Positions 53,652-62,386 of a stretch of DNA of 64,000 nucleotides are shown one piece after another. Each line of letters starts with the position of its first letter. Position 1 is the first letter of the stretch. The position numbers were made by a program, and so were the translations under genes. The stretch is from positions 1 to 64,000 of the forward strand of contig CBFIIW010000010.1 in assembly GCA_965662775.1 (NCBI GenBank), written 5' to 3'. The notes under the pieces were generated by a model. It was not told the DNA's origin, did no database searches, and saw nothing but the letters and a program-made list of their open reading frames with translations. The stretch is from UBA7985 sp002690455 (GTDB taxonomy: Bacteria; Pseudomonadota; Alphaproteobacteria; UBA7985).

Positions 53652-54608
53652 ATGTCTGATACTTTAAAAATTACCCTGTTGGGGACTGGAATTCCAAACC
53701 CTGATATGAATGCCTTTGGCACGTCAACGCTGATCGAAGCCGGCGATCAGGTGGTCATGCTCGACTGCGGCCGTGGTGCCGTCATCCGACTGGCGCAGGC
53801 GGGCTATCCACTTGGCTATGTCGATACCATCATCATCTCGCACTATCATTCGGATCACTTCTCCGGGCTATTCGACCTTGCCATGACCGGGACCATCCAG
53901 CAGCCATTTTCTAACCGTGGCGGACCCCTGCACGTCTATGGCCCACCGGGCATCAACGATATCGCCGAGGGCGCTTGGCAGGCGACCAAGCCTGATCGCG
54001 ATATCCGGGTTGCTGACCATGAAATCGACCCTGACCACATGCGGATCATCCCCTACACCTACGAGCAAGAAGGGGTGGTCTTCGACCGCGGCGGGCTGCG
54101 CATCGTTGCCATCGAGGTCGACCACGGCGCGTTCATCCGCCCCGCCTATGCCTTTCGCGTCGAATACCGCGGTCATGTGTTCGTGCACAGCCACGACACG
54201 CGCTACAACGAGAACCTGATTGCACAGGCACAAGGCGCGGACGTGTTCATTCACGAAGTTGCCGCTGCCAGCCCGCAGACACTGATCGACTACCCGCGCA
54301 TTCAGGTGGCTATCGACCATCATGCCACGCCCGAAGACGTCGGCCGAGTTTTTACCCAGACCCGGCCCAAGCTGGCCATGCTCACTCATCTGGTGATGCT
54401 GCCCCCGGACCCGCCGACGATTGAGGCTTTGTGCGCAGGTGTAGCGACTGAATACGATGGCATCGTGCTGGTGGCGGAGGACTTGATGACCATCGAGATT
54501 GGCAACAGCATCTCCGTTATTCCCGCTTACCACGGCAGAAACGGTGCTGGTCATAAGCCTCTCAAGCCCCGGCGATCGGCGCGACCCGTCACGCGTGGCA
54601 GCCAATGA
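53652..54608 (+). CDS. MBL-fold metallo-hydrolase (RNase Z/lactonase-like)
   Basis: A 318-aa metallo-beta-lactamase-fold enzyme. The zinc motif SHYHSDHFSG is near residues 63-72. The third His is likely in HSHDTRYNEN (Asp bridging), and the last in MLTHLVM. The overall plan, with a long helical segment and IDHHATPEDVGRVF near residue 225, resembles RNase Z-like hydrolases. It overlaps the next gene by four bases (ATGA), so the pair is coupled. A similar enzyme lies at 58.3 kb. Hydrolysis of a lactone or ester intermediate is a guess from context. Confidence 0.85.
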   Translation: MSDTLKITLLGTGIPNPDMNAFGTSTLIEAGDQVVMLDCGRGAVIRLAQAGYPLGYVDTIIISHYHSDHFSGLFDLAMTGTIQQPFSNRGGPLHVYGPPGINDIAEGAWQATKPDRDIRVADHEIDPDHMRIIPYTYEQEGVVFDRGGLRIVAIEVDHGAFIRPAYAFRVEYRGHVFVHSHDTRYNENLIAQAQGADVFIHEVAAASPQTLIDYPRIQVAIDHHATPEDVGRVFTQTRPKLAMLTHLVMLPPDPPTIEALCAGVATEYDGIVLVAEDLMTIEIGNSISVIPAYHGRNGAGHKPLKPRRSARPVTRGSQ

Positions 54609-55843
54609 ATGAACAGAAAGGAACCTTGCCCGTGTCCAAAGGCCATTTTGAACAGGATCGATACTGGGTCAGCCCCTACAACTTCTTGCCTGAAGTCCGC
54701 GCAGGGCTGAACCTGCCGCCGCGTGTTCAGATCCACGATGCCACCTTACGTGACGGGGAACAGACCCCGGGCGTGGTGATGACCAAGGACGACAAGATTG
54801 CCATCGCTACCAAGCTCAGCGAGGTGGGAATTGAGCGGATCGAAGCGGGCATGCCCGCGGTCTCTGCACAGGACGCCGAGGCCATCCGGGAAATCGCGGC
54901 TCTCAAGCTTCCCTCGAAGATCTTCACCTTCGCCCGCGCGATGCGCCAAGACATCGATATGGCACTCGAATGCGGTGCGGATGGCGTGGTGATCGAGGTG
55001 CCCATCGGCTACCCCAAGCTGACCACTCAGTTTGGGTGGACGTGGGAAGACGTGTTCAAGAAGTCGCGTGATGTTATCAATTATGCCCGCGAAAATGGCC
55101 TCTACGCGCTTTTCTTTCCCTACGACACCACCCGTGCGCGCGCGGAGGATCTGGAAAATCTTTGTCGTGCGGTTATGAACGAGTCCCCGCCCGACGCCAT
55201 TGGAATCGTTGATACAATGGGTTGTGCTACGCCCGAGGCGATCAAGTACATGGTCCGCTGGGTCAAGGAAATGACCGGCCTGCCCATCGAAATCCACACC
55301 CACAATGACTTCGGCATGGGGGTTGCGACGGAACTCGCTGCCGTCACTGCAGGAGCGGAGGTTGTGCATTCCTGCGCAAACGGACTGGGTGAGCGTACCG
55401 GCAACGCGGCCATGGAAGAATTGATGATGGGGCTGGATCTGCTCTACGGGTACGACACGGGTTACCGGCTCGATAGGTTGCCAGAACTGGCCGAGCTGGT
55501 CTCTGGCATTTCCAACATTCCCATTGCTCGCAACAAGCCTGTCCTCGGCCACGGTAACTTTATCCGAGAGAGCGGCATTGGGATTCAGTACGTCATGCAC
55601 GACCCGCTGGTTATGTTCGGCACCCATCCGGCATTGACCGGGCGAACCGGGCAGGTGGTGCTGGGCAAGAAGAGCGGAAGGGCTTCGATCCAATACAAGC
55701 TTGAAGAACTTGGCATTGATGGCGTTTCAGAGGATCAGGTCGGAGACATCCTCTCAGCGGTCAAGGATTTAGGCATTGCCAAGAAAGACATCCTCAACGA
55801 CGACGAGTTTACATCTCTGGTTCGGGAAGTGACTGCGGGCTGA
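54605..55843 (+). CDS. HMGL-like (DRE-TIM) carbon-carbon enzyme, homocitrate/isopropylmalate synthase type
   Basis: A 412-aa DRE-TIM barrel enzyme. RDGEQTPGVVMTKDDK near residue 49 is the metal and catalytic DRE-type motif, and HTHNDFGMG near residue 233 gives the His-x-His metal ligands. GLGERTGNAAMEEL is the synthase-type signature seen in LeuA, homocitrate and citramalate synthases. A C-terminal extension of about 100 residues (GHGNFIRESGIG, then KKSGRASIQYKLEEL) matches the homocitrate synthase accessory region. The four-base overlap with the MBL gene and the absence of leu genes suggest a catabolic or special role. Confidence 0.88.
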   Translation: MNEQKGTLPVSKGHFEQDRYWVSPYNFLPEVRAGLNLPPRVQIHDATLRDGEQTPGVVMTKDDKIAIATKLSEVGIERIEAGMPAVSAQDAEAIREIAALKLPSKIFTFARAMRQDIDMALECGADGVVIEVPIGYPKLTTQFGWTWEDVFKKSRDVINYARENGLYALFFPYDTTRARAEDLENLCRAVMNESPPDAIGIVDTMGCATPEAIKYMVRWVKEMTGLPIEIHTHNDFGMGVATELAAVTAGAEVVHSCANGLGERTGNAAMEELMMGLDLLYGYDTGYRLDRLPELAELVSGISNIPIARNKPVLGHGNFIRESGIGIQYVMHDPLVMFGTHPALTGRTGQVVLGKKSGRASIQYKLEELGIDGVSEDQVGDILSAVKDLGIAKKDILNDDEFTSLVREVTAG

Positions 55844-56744
55844 AGCGATCGCTGAGAAAGCGCTGCAGCCGGGTTAGAAAGTCCAAAACCTCAGGGCGGT
55901 CCCGGGATGCCTGTGTCGTCCAGAAGGCGACGTTACGCGTCTGCAGTTTCATGTTCAGATCAACCGGTGCGACGCGATAGCGAGCCAGGTAAGGAAGCAG
56001 CTGCATCAGCGGCAGCAGCGAGCAGGTCTTGGCGCTTTCCAGCATCCGAAACGTCATGGTCACGTCGCCTGAATTCTCGATCGTTGGCGCCACGCCGGGC
56101 AGGCCAATTCGGTCCAGCGTCTCGCGTGTCAAGTCAAACAGGCCCGACGTTTCACCGACGGCGATCCACTGGTAGGGCGCCAGCGCTTTTGGTTCCACCT
56201 GTTTGGTGCGCGCGAGCGGATCGTTCTCACCCACGAATACCGCCAGCCTGTCTTGAAAGAGCAGTTCCCGAAACAGGCCTTCTTCGGCGACATTAAGCTC
56301 GAAGGGGATGATGGCCACATCCAGTTCTTCATCCTTCAGCCGCTTTGTCACACGAGCGGCGGTTTCCGAATGCAGTTTCAGGCTGTAGCCCGGAGGAGCA
56401 TTCATCAATTCGGCAAAGAACTCGCCCATCAGGGTGGCAGCCAGCATCGGGCCAACCCCGACCCGCAACTCACCGGCTAGACCATGCTTCCATTCGTTAA
56501 TCATGGTTTGCGCCGTCTCGGTGCGGTAGAGGATGCGCCTACCTTCCTCCGCCAGTCGCCGCCCGATTTCTGTGGGACTGACACCGAAGCGCTCGCGACG
56601 GAGGAGCGGGCCGCCAACGCGATCCTCCATGATCTTGATCGATCGCGATAGGGTCGGTTGCGTAACGTTGAGCTTTCGAGCTGCTTTGGTCACTGAGCCC
56701 AGTTCGACGATAATGGCCAGTTGGGTCAGTAGTTTCGGGTCCAC
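55809..56744 (-). CDS. LysR-family transcriptional regulator
   Basis: A 311-aa LysR regulator. The N-terminal helix-turn-helix is in GSVTKAARKLNVTQPTLSRS (residues about 16-35). A periplasmic-binding-like effector domain follows from about residue 92 (LRVGVGPMLAATLMGEFF). The GTG start has AGGAG upstream. It is divergent from the demethylase-like gene at 56952, and its 3' end overlaps the HMGL-like gene by 35 bases, so it sits at the centre of the cluster. Two inverted repeats of LysR type lie in the divergent gap. Confidence 0.93.
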   Translation of the reverse strand: MDPKLLTQLAIIVELGSVTKAARKLNVTQPTLSRSIKIMEDRVGGPLLRRERFGVSPTEIGRRLAEEGRRILYRTETAQTMINEWKHGLAGELRVGVGPMLAATLMGEFFAELMNAPPGYSLKLHSETAARVTKRLKDEELDVAIIPFELNVAEEGLFRELLFQDRLAVFVGENDPLARTKQVEPKALAPYQWIAVGETSGLFDLTRETLDRIGLPGVAPTIENSGDVTMTFRMLESAKTCSLLPLMQLLPYLARYRVAPVDLNMKLQTRNVAFWTTQASRDRPEVLDFLTRLQRFLSDRFSPQSLPEPEM

Positions 56745-56772
56745 GCCTGTATCTCCTGATGAACTTACGTGT

Positions 56773-56806
56773 ATCTATTTAGATTACGGTTATAGAATTT
56801 TTCTAT
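56773..56806. promoter_or_regulatory. Two LysR-type inverted repeats in the divergent promoter region
   Basis: ATCTA-TT-TAGAT (56773-56784) and ATAGAA-TTT-TTCTAT (56792-56806) are both perfect dyads with T-N11-A character. Their centres are about 20-21 bases apart, two helical turns, so they would be bound on one face of DNA. Location between the regulator and the divergent demethylase operon is the classic layout for LysR control. Confidence 0.55.
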
Positions 56807-56951
56807 GTTAAAGGCGATTTTCCGGACTTTACAACATGTTTCGCGGGCTGCACGCTTTCATCAGGTCTCGGGTCAGATTGCTGGCTCCAAAGGACGCGTT
56901 CAATAGTTTTGGCTGACGTGCTGCTTGCACCGATCAGGGGAGATGCATCAC

Positions 56952-58304
56952 ATGAATCTCGAAGAAAAAATCCAGTCCCATGGAGGCGCGCTGAATATGC
57001 TGCGCGCATCGAATGATCGAACCGTGATTTTCCCCGGAATTCCGCCGGAGTTCACCAACTGGCGCGATGAGCAACGAGCCTGGCATCATGGCGTGGTGCT
57101 GTTCGAACAGTCGTTCCATATGACCGAACTTCACATTCGTGGCGCCGGTGGTCTGGCTTTCGTCAGCCAGTTCGCTACCAATGACCTGAGCAACCTTGAA
57201 CCCATGCGAGCCAAGCAGCTTGTGATGGTCGACCCCAGTGGGCATCTGATTTCTGACGCCATTATCTTCTGTGAAAGTGCAGATTTCCTGCGTGTTGTCG
57301 GTCCGCCCACGGCGAGCAACTGGCTGCAGTTCAACGCCGAGCAATCCGACCTGTCGATCGAAATCACGCGCAACGAAAACATGATCGTGCCGCGCGAGAG
57401 CCGCGATGTCTTCAGATTCCAGCTGCAGGGGCCGCAGGCGCTCGACCTGATGCGAGCGGTGGTCGATGACGGGCTGCCGGAAATCAAGTTTTTCCGCATC
57501 GGTGAGTTCAAGGTCGCAGGCCACACCATCCGCGCACTGCGCCATGGCATGGCCGGGCGCCCGGGGTTCGAGCTCTACGGCCCCTGGGACTCGCAGTGGG
57601 ACGTGCGCGCCAAGATCGAGGAGGTCGGCCAGCAGTTTGATCTGCGCAAGGCCGGCTCGGTAACCTATCCCACGGCAGCCCAGGAATCGGGCTGGATGCC
57701 GCGCCCATTCCCGTCGATCTTCTACGGCGAAGACATGCGCGCCTTCCGCAAATGGCTGCCTGCGCAGTCGTTCGAGGGCACCTGTTCGCTCGGCGGAAGC
57801 CACGTTTCCGCCGACATGCTCGATTACATGGTCAAGCCGCCAGAGCTGGGATACGGCCCCATGGTTCACTTTGACCATGATTTCGTCGGCCGCGATGCGC
57901 TGATGGCGCGCAAAGATGAGACGTCTCGGGTCAAAGTAACCCTCGCTTGGAACAACGAAGACGTGTTCGATGTCATGCGCCGCTCGGTGGGTCCGGACTA
58001 CCCGCGCACTAAGTTCATCCAACTGCCGATTCCCATGTACGCGACCTTCGAATACGACAAGGTGCTGGTCGGGGATCGCCTCATAGGGCTGTCCCAATGG
58101 TGTACGTTCTCCTCCAACGCTGGCAGCGTTCTTTCTACGGCATTGATTGATGCGGACGCGGTTGAAATGGGTAAGGAAGTAACCCTTTTGTGGGGTGAAC
58201 CAGACTCCAACCGACGGACGGTCGAAGATCATGAGGTTGTCGGCATTCGGGCGACGATCGCACCAGTGCCGTATTTCGACAAGTCGATCAAGCGGGACGA
58301 GTGA
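56952..58304 (+). CDS. GcvT-fold tetrahydrofolate-dependent demethylase (DesA/LigM-like)
   Basis: A 450-aa protein of the aminomethyltransferase fold, with the length of the Sphingobium syringate/vanillate O-demethylases DesA and LigM rather than GcvT or DmdA (about 370). The N-terminal text FEQSFHMTELHIRGAGGL and RFQLQGPQALDLM belong to the folate-binding GcvT domains. GYGPMVHFDHDFVGRDAL and the C-terminal GLSQWCTFSSNAGSVLS match the long demethylase group. Such enzymes move a methyl from an aromatic methoxy group to THF. The ATG at 56952 has GGGGAG nine bases ahead. The true substrate is unknown; aromatic methoxy, betaine-type or sulfonium methyl groups are candidates. Confidence 0.82.
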   Translation: MNLEEKIQSHGGALNMLRASNDRTVIFPGIPPEFTNWRDEQRAWHHGVVLFEQSFHMTELHIRGAGGLAFVSQFATNDLSNLEPMRAKQLVMVDPSGHLISDAIIFCESADFLRVVGPPTASNWLQFNAEQSDLSIEITRNENMIVPRESRDVFRFQLQGPQALDLMRAVVDDGLPEIKFFRIGEFKVAGHTIRALRHGMAGRPGFELYGPWDSQWDVRAKIEEVGQQFDLRKAGSVTYPTAAQESGWMPRPFPSIFYGEDMRAFRKWLPAQSFEGTCSLGGSHVSADMLDYMVKPPELGYGPMVHFDHDFVGRDALMARKDETSRVKVTLAWNNEDVFDVMRRSVGPDYPRTKFIQLPIPMYATFEYDKVLVGDRLIGLSQWCTFSSNAGSVLSTALIDADAVEMGKEVTLLWGEPDSNRRTVEDHEVVGIRATIAPVPYFDKSIKRDE

Positions 58305-58323
58305 CGGCTCTGACGTCCACAGG

Positions 58324-59217
58324 ATGAATAAAGAGGACAAGACGCAGATAAGAATGAGCAAGATGGACAACCGACTGATCCTGCTCGGTACCAAGGGCGG
58401 GCCAAAGATCGGCCCTGACACGGCCTGGCCGACCTCGAACATCCTTGTGGTCGAGGGTCATCCTTACCTCATTGATGCAGGTTTGGGGGTGACGCGGCAG
58501 ACGTGGAAGGCTGGGTTCAACCCGGCCGACATAGAGCGGATTTTCATCACTCATCATCATGCTGACCACAACATGGAATTGGGTGGCTTCGTCCACAACG
58601 CCTGGATCTCCGGCGTCGTTGAAGACGTGGCAATCTATGGCCCGTCCGGTCTCAATAATCTCATGGAACACTACTTCGCCGGACAGGCCTTTGATATTGC
58701 CAGCCGCGTCGGCGAGGTTGGCGTGCCGCCGCTGGCCGATCTCGTGCGTTGGCAAGAATTTGCTGACGGGACGGTCTATGAAGATGAGCGTGTTCGGGTT
58801 TCGGCGCTGCGGGTCGAGCATCCGCCAGTTCATCATTGCTACAGTCTTCGCTTCGAGTGTGCCGCTGGCGTTGTCGTGTTTGGGGCTGACACCACCTATT
58901 TCCCGCCATTGGGCGACTTTGCGGCGGGCGCTGACATCCTGTTGCATGAGTGTATGTACGTCCCGGCCGCGACGAAGCTGTGCGAGAGGCTGGCAAAGTC
59001 AAAACCGACCTTGTGGGATCATCTCAGCGCATCACACACCACCTGCGAGGATGTTGGTCGGATTGCCGCGCAAGCAGGGTGCAAGCATTTGGTGTTGAAC
59101 CACTTTGTGCCGGATATTGGCCAGTGGTCGACCCCAGACGACTTCACCCGGGCTGCTGCGACAACTTTTGACGGCAAGATTACCGCCGGGCGTGATTTGC
59201 TGGAAATATTGTTCTAA
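58324..59217 (+). CDS. MBL-fold metallo-hydrolase (second)
   Basis: A 297-aa metallo-beta-lactamase-fold enzyme. The zinc motif THHHADHNMELGG is near residue 76. FGADTTYF gives the bridging Asp, and LVLNHFVP the last His. SASHTTCEDVGRIAAQAG parallels the ATPEDVGR segment of the 53.6 kb enzyme, so the two are distant paralogs of RNase Z-like type. It starts 19 bases after the demethylase gene, in one operon. The start could also be the Met at 58354. Function in the pathway is inferred only. Confidence 0.85.
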   Translation: MNKEDKTQIRMSKMDNRLILLGTKGGPKIGPDTAWPTSNILVVEGHPYLIDAGLGVTRQTWKAGFNPADIERIFITHHHADHNMELGGFVHNAWISGVVEDVAIYGPSGLNNLMEHYFAGQAFDIASRVGEVGVPPLADLVRWQEFADGTVYEDERVRVSALRVEHPPVHHCYSLRFECAAGVVVFGADTTYFPPLGDFAAGADILLHECMYVPAATKLCERLAKSKPTLWDHLSASHTTCEDVGRIAAQAGCKHLVLNHFVPDIGQWSTPDDFTRAAATTFDGKITAGRDLLEILF

Positions 59218-59315
59218 GCCGGGAGAAGCGACGCGCGGCGCTCTGAGGATAGTACACGCTGGAGCATGACTTTAATCAAGGTGATCAATCCTGCTCTCAC
59301 GGAGACCAGCGCGGC

Positions 59316-60602
59316 ATGAACCATCCCGTTACCCCTCAGCAACGCCTTGACCGCATTTCCGAAGACGCGATGTGTATCGGTTGCGGCCTGTGCGAAGCCA
59401 TAGCTGGGCGAGACGTGGTGCGGATGGAGGTGGTTGAAAACGGCTACGAGCGCCCAGTCGTCTGCGGCGCGCTCAGCCACGAAGTCGTAGATCGGATCAT
59501 GGATCTTTGTCCCGGAACGCGGGTCGAAGGGCTGCCGGAAACGCTGATCGATGAGCATACGCAGCATGATTTGGTCTGGGGCGCTTACCAATCCATGGTG
59601 CTGGGCCACGCCAGTGATCCACAGGTCCGGCATCAGGGCTCGACGGGTGGCGTTTTGACGGCACTCGGCCAGTATCTGGTCGAGACAGGTGAAGTCGAGT
59701 TCATCCTGCATGCCAAGGCTTCCGAGCGCGACCCGACCTTTGGCGAGCGTGCGCTGTCAAGAACCTCAGCGGAGGTGTTGGCGGCGGCTGGGTCGCGCTA
59801 TGGACCTACTGCGCCGCTGATCGATATTCTTGAACAACTTGACACCGGAAAGCGCTTTGCCTTCGTCGGCAAGCCTTGCGATGTCGCCGCCCTGCGCAAC
59901 CTCGCGCTCTATGATCAGCGCGTTGATGAGCAGGTCGATAGCATGCTCGCCATGGTATGTGGTGGTTTCATGCCACCCGAGGGCACGTCAAACTTTCTGG
60001 ACCGTGAACTGGGTATCGACAAATCCGAGGTGACATCCCTGCGTTACCGGGGTTTTGGCTGCCCTGGCGCCACCCGGGTCGAGACCCGCGACGGTGGCGT
60101 GGCCGAGGCTGGTTACACTGAGTTTTGGGGCACCCACGAGAGCATGTGGATGCTGCCTTTCCGCTGCAAAGTCTGCCCGGATGGTATCGGCGAGGCGGCC
60201 GATATCGCTGTGTCCGATACCTGGCCGGGCGGTTCACCCGATCCCGCGCAGGAAGCCGATGACCCGGGCACCAATGCCCTCGTTGTTCGCACGACGCGGG
60301 GGCGGGATCTCGTCGAGCGCGCCGTGGAGGCTGGTTTACTCACCCTGACCGGTAATGTTGACCCCCGCTACATGGATAGCGTTCAGCCCCATCAGCGAAA
60401 CAAGAAATTTACCGTATCCGCCCGGCATGACGGTTTGCGTGCCGAAGGCAAGACCACGCCCCGGACTGCGCGCTTGCGCCTGGCTGCGCTCGCCGCCGAC
60501 CTCGACCCCGACATTGCGCGTACCCAGTATGAAGGCACCCGCGCGCGCGTCGCCGCCGGCAAGGCCAGCGAAGCAGCACCCCGCAGCCTCGCCAGTTGTT
60601 AA
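59316..60602 (+). CDS. FrhB-family iron-sulfur flavoprotein (F420 hydrogenase beta subunit-like)
   Basis: A 428-aa protein. The N-terminal CIGCGLCEAI with DLCPG supplies a 4Fe-4S site. The FrhB N- and C-terminal domains follow: RHQGSTGGVLTAL, VGKPCDVAALR, LRYRGFGCPG, then FRCKVCPDGIGEAADIAVSD, a second Cys-rich site. In archaea FrhB reduces F420. In bacteria without F420, relatives act with ferredoxin, such as the divinyl chlorophyllide reductase BciB. It is 98 bases after the second MBL gene on the same strand. A reductive step in the cluster is inferred. The Ala/Arg-rich last 50 residues are not conserved FrhB sequence. Confidence 0.88.
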   Translation: MNHPVTPQQRLDRISEDAMCIGCGLCEAIAGRDVVRMEVVENGYERPVVCGALSHEVVDRIMDLCPGTRVEGLPETLIDEHTQHDLVWGAYQSMVLGHASDPQVRHQGSTGGVLTALGQYLVETGEVEFILHAKASERDPTFGERALSRTSAEVLAAAGSRYGPTAPLIDILEQLDTGKRFAFVGKPCDVAALRNLALYDQRVDEQVDSMLAMVCGGFMPPEGTSNFLDRELGIDKSEVTSLRYRGFGCPGATRVETRDGGVAEAGYTEFWGTHESMWMLPFRCKVCPDGIGEAADIAVSDTWPGGSPDPAQEADDPGTNALVVRTTRGRDLVERAVEAGLLTLTGNVDPRYMDSVQPHQRNKKFTVSARHDGLRAEGKTTPRTARLRLAALAADLDPDIARTQYEGTRARVAAGKASEAAPRSLASC

Positions 60603-60760
60603 ATCCAACCAGCGGAGCGATGCTGGGGCATTCTCGGTCGCCGGGATCAGTGACGAGATCTCTTATCCGTGGGAACAGAAAGCGCTAACGCCCTTGAGCG
60701 CTCTTTGGTTTGCTAACTGGAGCGGCGCCATGCAATGGTCTGACAGCCGCTCAGCAAGCC

Positions 60761-62359
60761 TTATCCGGCGTCCTTGTTTTTTCTCTTGCTCGAGCCTGAG
60801 CCTGAGCCTGAGCCCCGGTCAAAGGTTTCACTGATCTCATCCCCAAGCTTCCTCAGCGTTGGAAAGCCCACCGCCATGTCCATCACGGACCGGAGCACCG
60901 ACGCCATAGGCGAAGATGCATCACCTTCACCGTTGGACCCACCACCCGATGAATTCTGCGGAGTCAGACCGGAGATGTGATTGACACGGATCGAGTCAAT
61001 TTTCTCGGCTGGCTTGACCATTTCCCGCAGGATTTCCGGCATCGCCTTCAACCTTCTGCGTTCGAGTTCAAGGTCGTGCAACTCCTGACTGCGGGCATTT
61101 TCAGCCGCGATTGTCGCTGCCATACCATCGGCTTCGGCCTGCATCGTGACGCGCAGGGTTTCCGCGGCTTCTCGCTTGATTAGGCTCTGGGTCTGAGCGG
61201 CCTGTTTTTCCGTTTCACTGTTGTACTTGACGCGCAGGCTATCGCTCTCACCCTGCTGCTCGATGGCTGCTAGTGAGAGTTTCTTTTTGCGGTCAGCTTC
61301 GGAAAGCCGACGCTGGGTTTCCAGTGCTTCTTCGACTTCAATCATGTGAGATTGAGCCCGCTTGGTCTCCGCATCGGCCTTGGTGCCCTCGATCTGTTTT
61401 TCGGAGAGGGCGATCTTATGGTCCTGTTCCGCGATCTCAATCCCGTAGGCTTGCTTGATCTGCTGCTCTCGCACCGCCTGTTGACGGCGCAGACCGGCCT
61501 CTTCGATCGACTGCTCCATCGCGATCCTCGCGTGGGCGGCTGATTCTTCAGCTTCCGACTTACGCTGAGCAACTTCGACAAGCTGCCGAGCCAAGAGGGT
61601 CTCAATCTCCTGAGTCTGGGTAATCTCAGAGCGACGCTCTTCCAATTCGATTTCCAGCTTGCGTCGGTAAGACTCCATCTCAGCGGCACGCACGGCAACC
61701 GCCGTCTCACTCTCGATCTGCGCCCGCTCCTTTTTCGAGGAGGCAACCAGCTCGGCCAGCTTCCGCATCCCTTCAGCGTTGAAGGCGTTGTTCTCATCTA
61801 GCGCACTGAAAGGGGTCTGATCGAAGGAAATCAGGCTGACGCTATCGACCTGCAATCCATAGCGCGCAAGGGGGGTCGACAGGGTCGATGCAATCTCAGC
61901 GACAAACTTGCCGCGATGACGGTGGAGTTCGTCCATATCCATTTGCGCCGCGATGGTCCGCAGGGCATCGACCAGCATCCCCTCGATAAGGCTGCCGAGT
62001 TGATCGGGATTGAAGGTCCGGTCCCCGAGCGTCTGCACCGCCCGGGCAATAGCATCGCGTTCCGGCACAACGGATATATAAAACTCTGCACCAACATCGA
62101 TACGCAGCTTGTCGAGAGTGATCAGGCTCTGAGCGCCCGAGCGCACGACGGGAATGCGTAAGGTCTGCATGTTCACGCGACTGACCGTATTGAAGAAGGG
62201 GATGGCTATGGTGCCACCGTCGAGCACCACGTGGCGGCCGCCCAATCCGGTCTTCACCAGACTGACTTCGTTGGTGGCGCGCTCGTACCACCAGCCGATC
62301 AAAATGACCACGACCGCGATTAGGGCCAAGGCCAGAATTATCCAACTCAAGTAACTCAT
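60761..62359 (-). CDS. Flotillin/YqiK-like SPFH-domain membrane protein
   Basis: A 532-aa membrane scaffold protein. One N-terminal helix (residues about 5-24) is followed by a Band 7/SPFH domain (about 30-200; TLDKLRIDVGAEFYISV), then a long Glu/Arg/Ala coiled coil (about 205-430) typical of flotillins. A Gly/Ser-rich tail ends GSGSGSGSSKRKNKDAG, encoded by CCTGAG/GAGCCT hexamer repeats (about 60794-60814). Bacterial flotillins organise membrane domains. It converges with the FrhB-like gene, so a metabolic link is doubtful. GAGGGA precedes the ATG. Confidence 0.9.
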   Translation of the reverse strand: MSYLSWIILALALIAVVVILIGWWYERATNEVSLVKTGLGGRHVVLDGGTIAIPFFNTVSRVNMQTLRIPVVRSGAQSLITLDKLRIDVGAEFYISVVPERDAIARAVQTLGDRTFNPDQLGSLIEGMLVDALRTIAAQMDMDELHRHRGKFVAEIASTLSTPLARYGLQVDSVSLISFDQTPFSALDENNAFNAEGMRKLAELVASSKKERAQIESETAVAVRAAEMESYRRKLEIELEERRSEITQTQEIETLLARQLVEVAQRKSEAEESAAHARIAMEQSIEEAGLRRQQAVREQQIKQAYGIEIAEQDHKIALSEKQIEGTKADAETKRAQSHMIEVEEALETQRRLSEADRKKKLSLAAIEQQGESDSLRVKYNSETEKQAAQTQSLIKREAAETLRVTMQAEADGMAATIAAENARSQELHDLELERRRLKAMPEILREMVKPAEKIDSIRVNHISGLTPQNSSGGGSNGEGDASSPMASVLRSVMDMAVGFPTLRKLGDEISETFDRGSGSGSGSSKRKNKDAG

Positions 62360-62386
62360 AAGTCCCTCACTCTGATCTTCGCGTCA

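Noticed and set aside
54746..55693. Minus-strand frame opposite the HMGL-like gene
   Set aside because: Overlaps conserved RDGEQTPG and HTHNDFG motifs on the plus strand; shadow.
56934..58442. 502-codon minus-strand frame opposite the demethylase-like gene
   Set aside because: Antisense to a well-supported GcvT-fold gene with a strong ribosome site; the translation has no family character.
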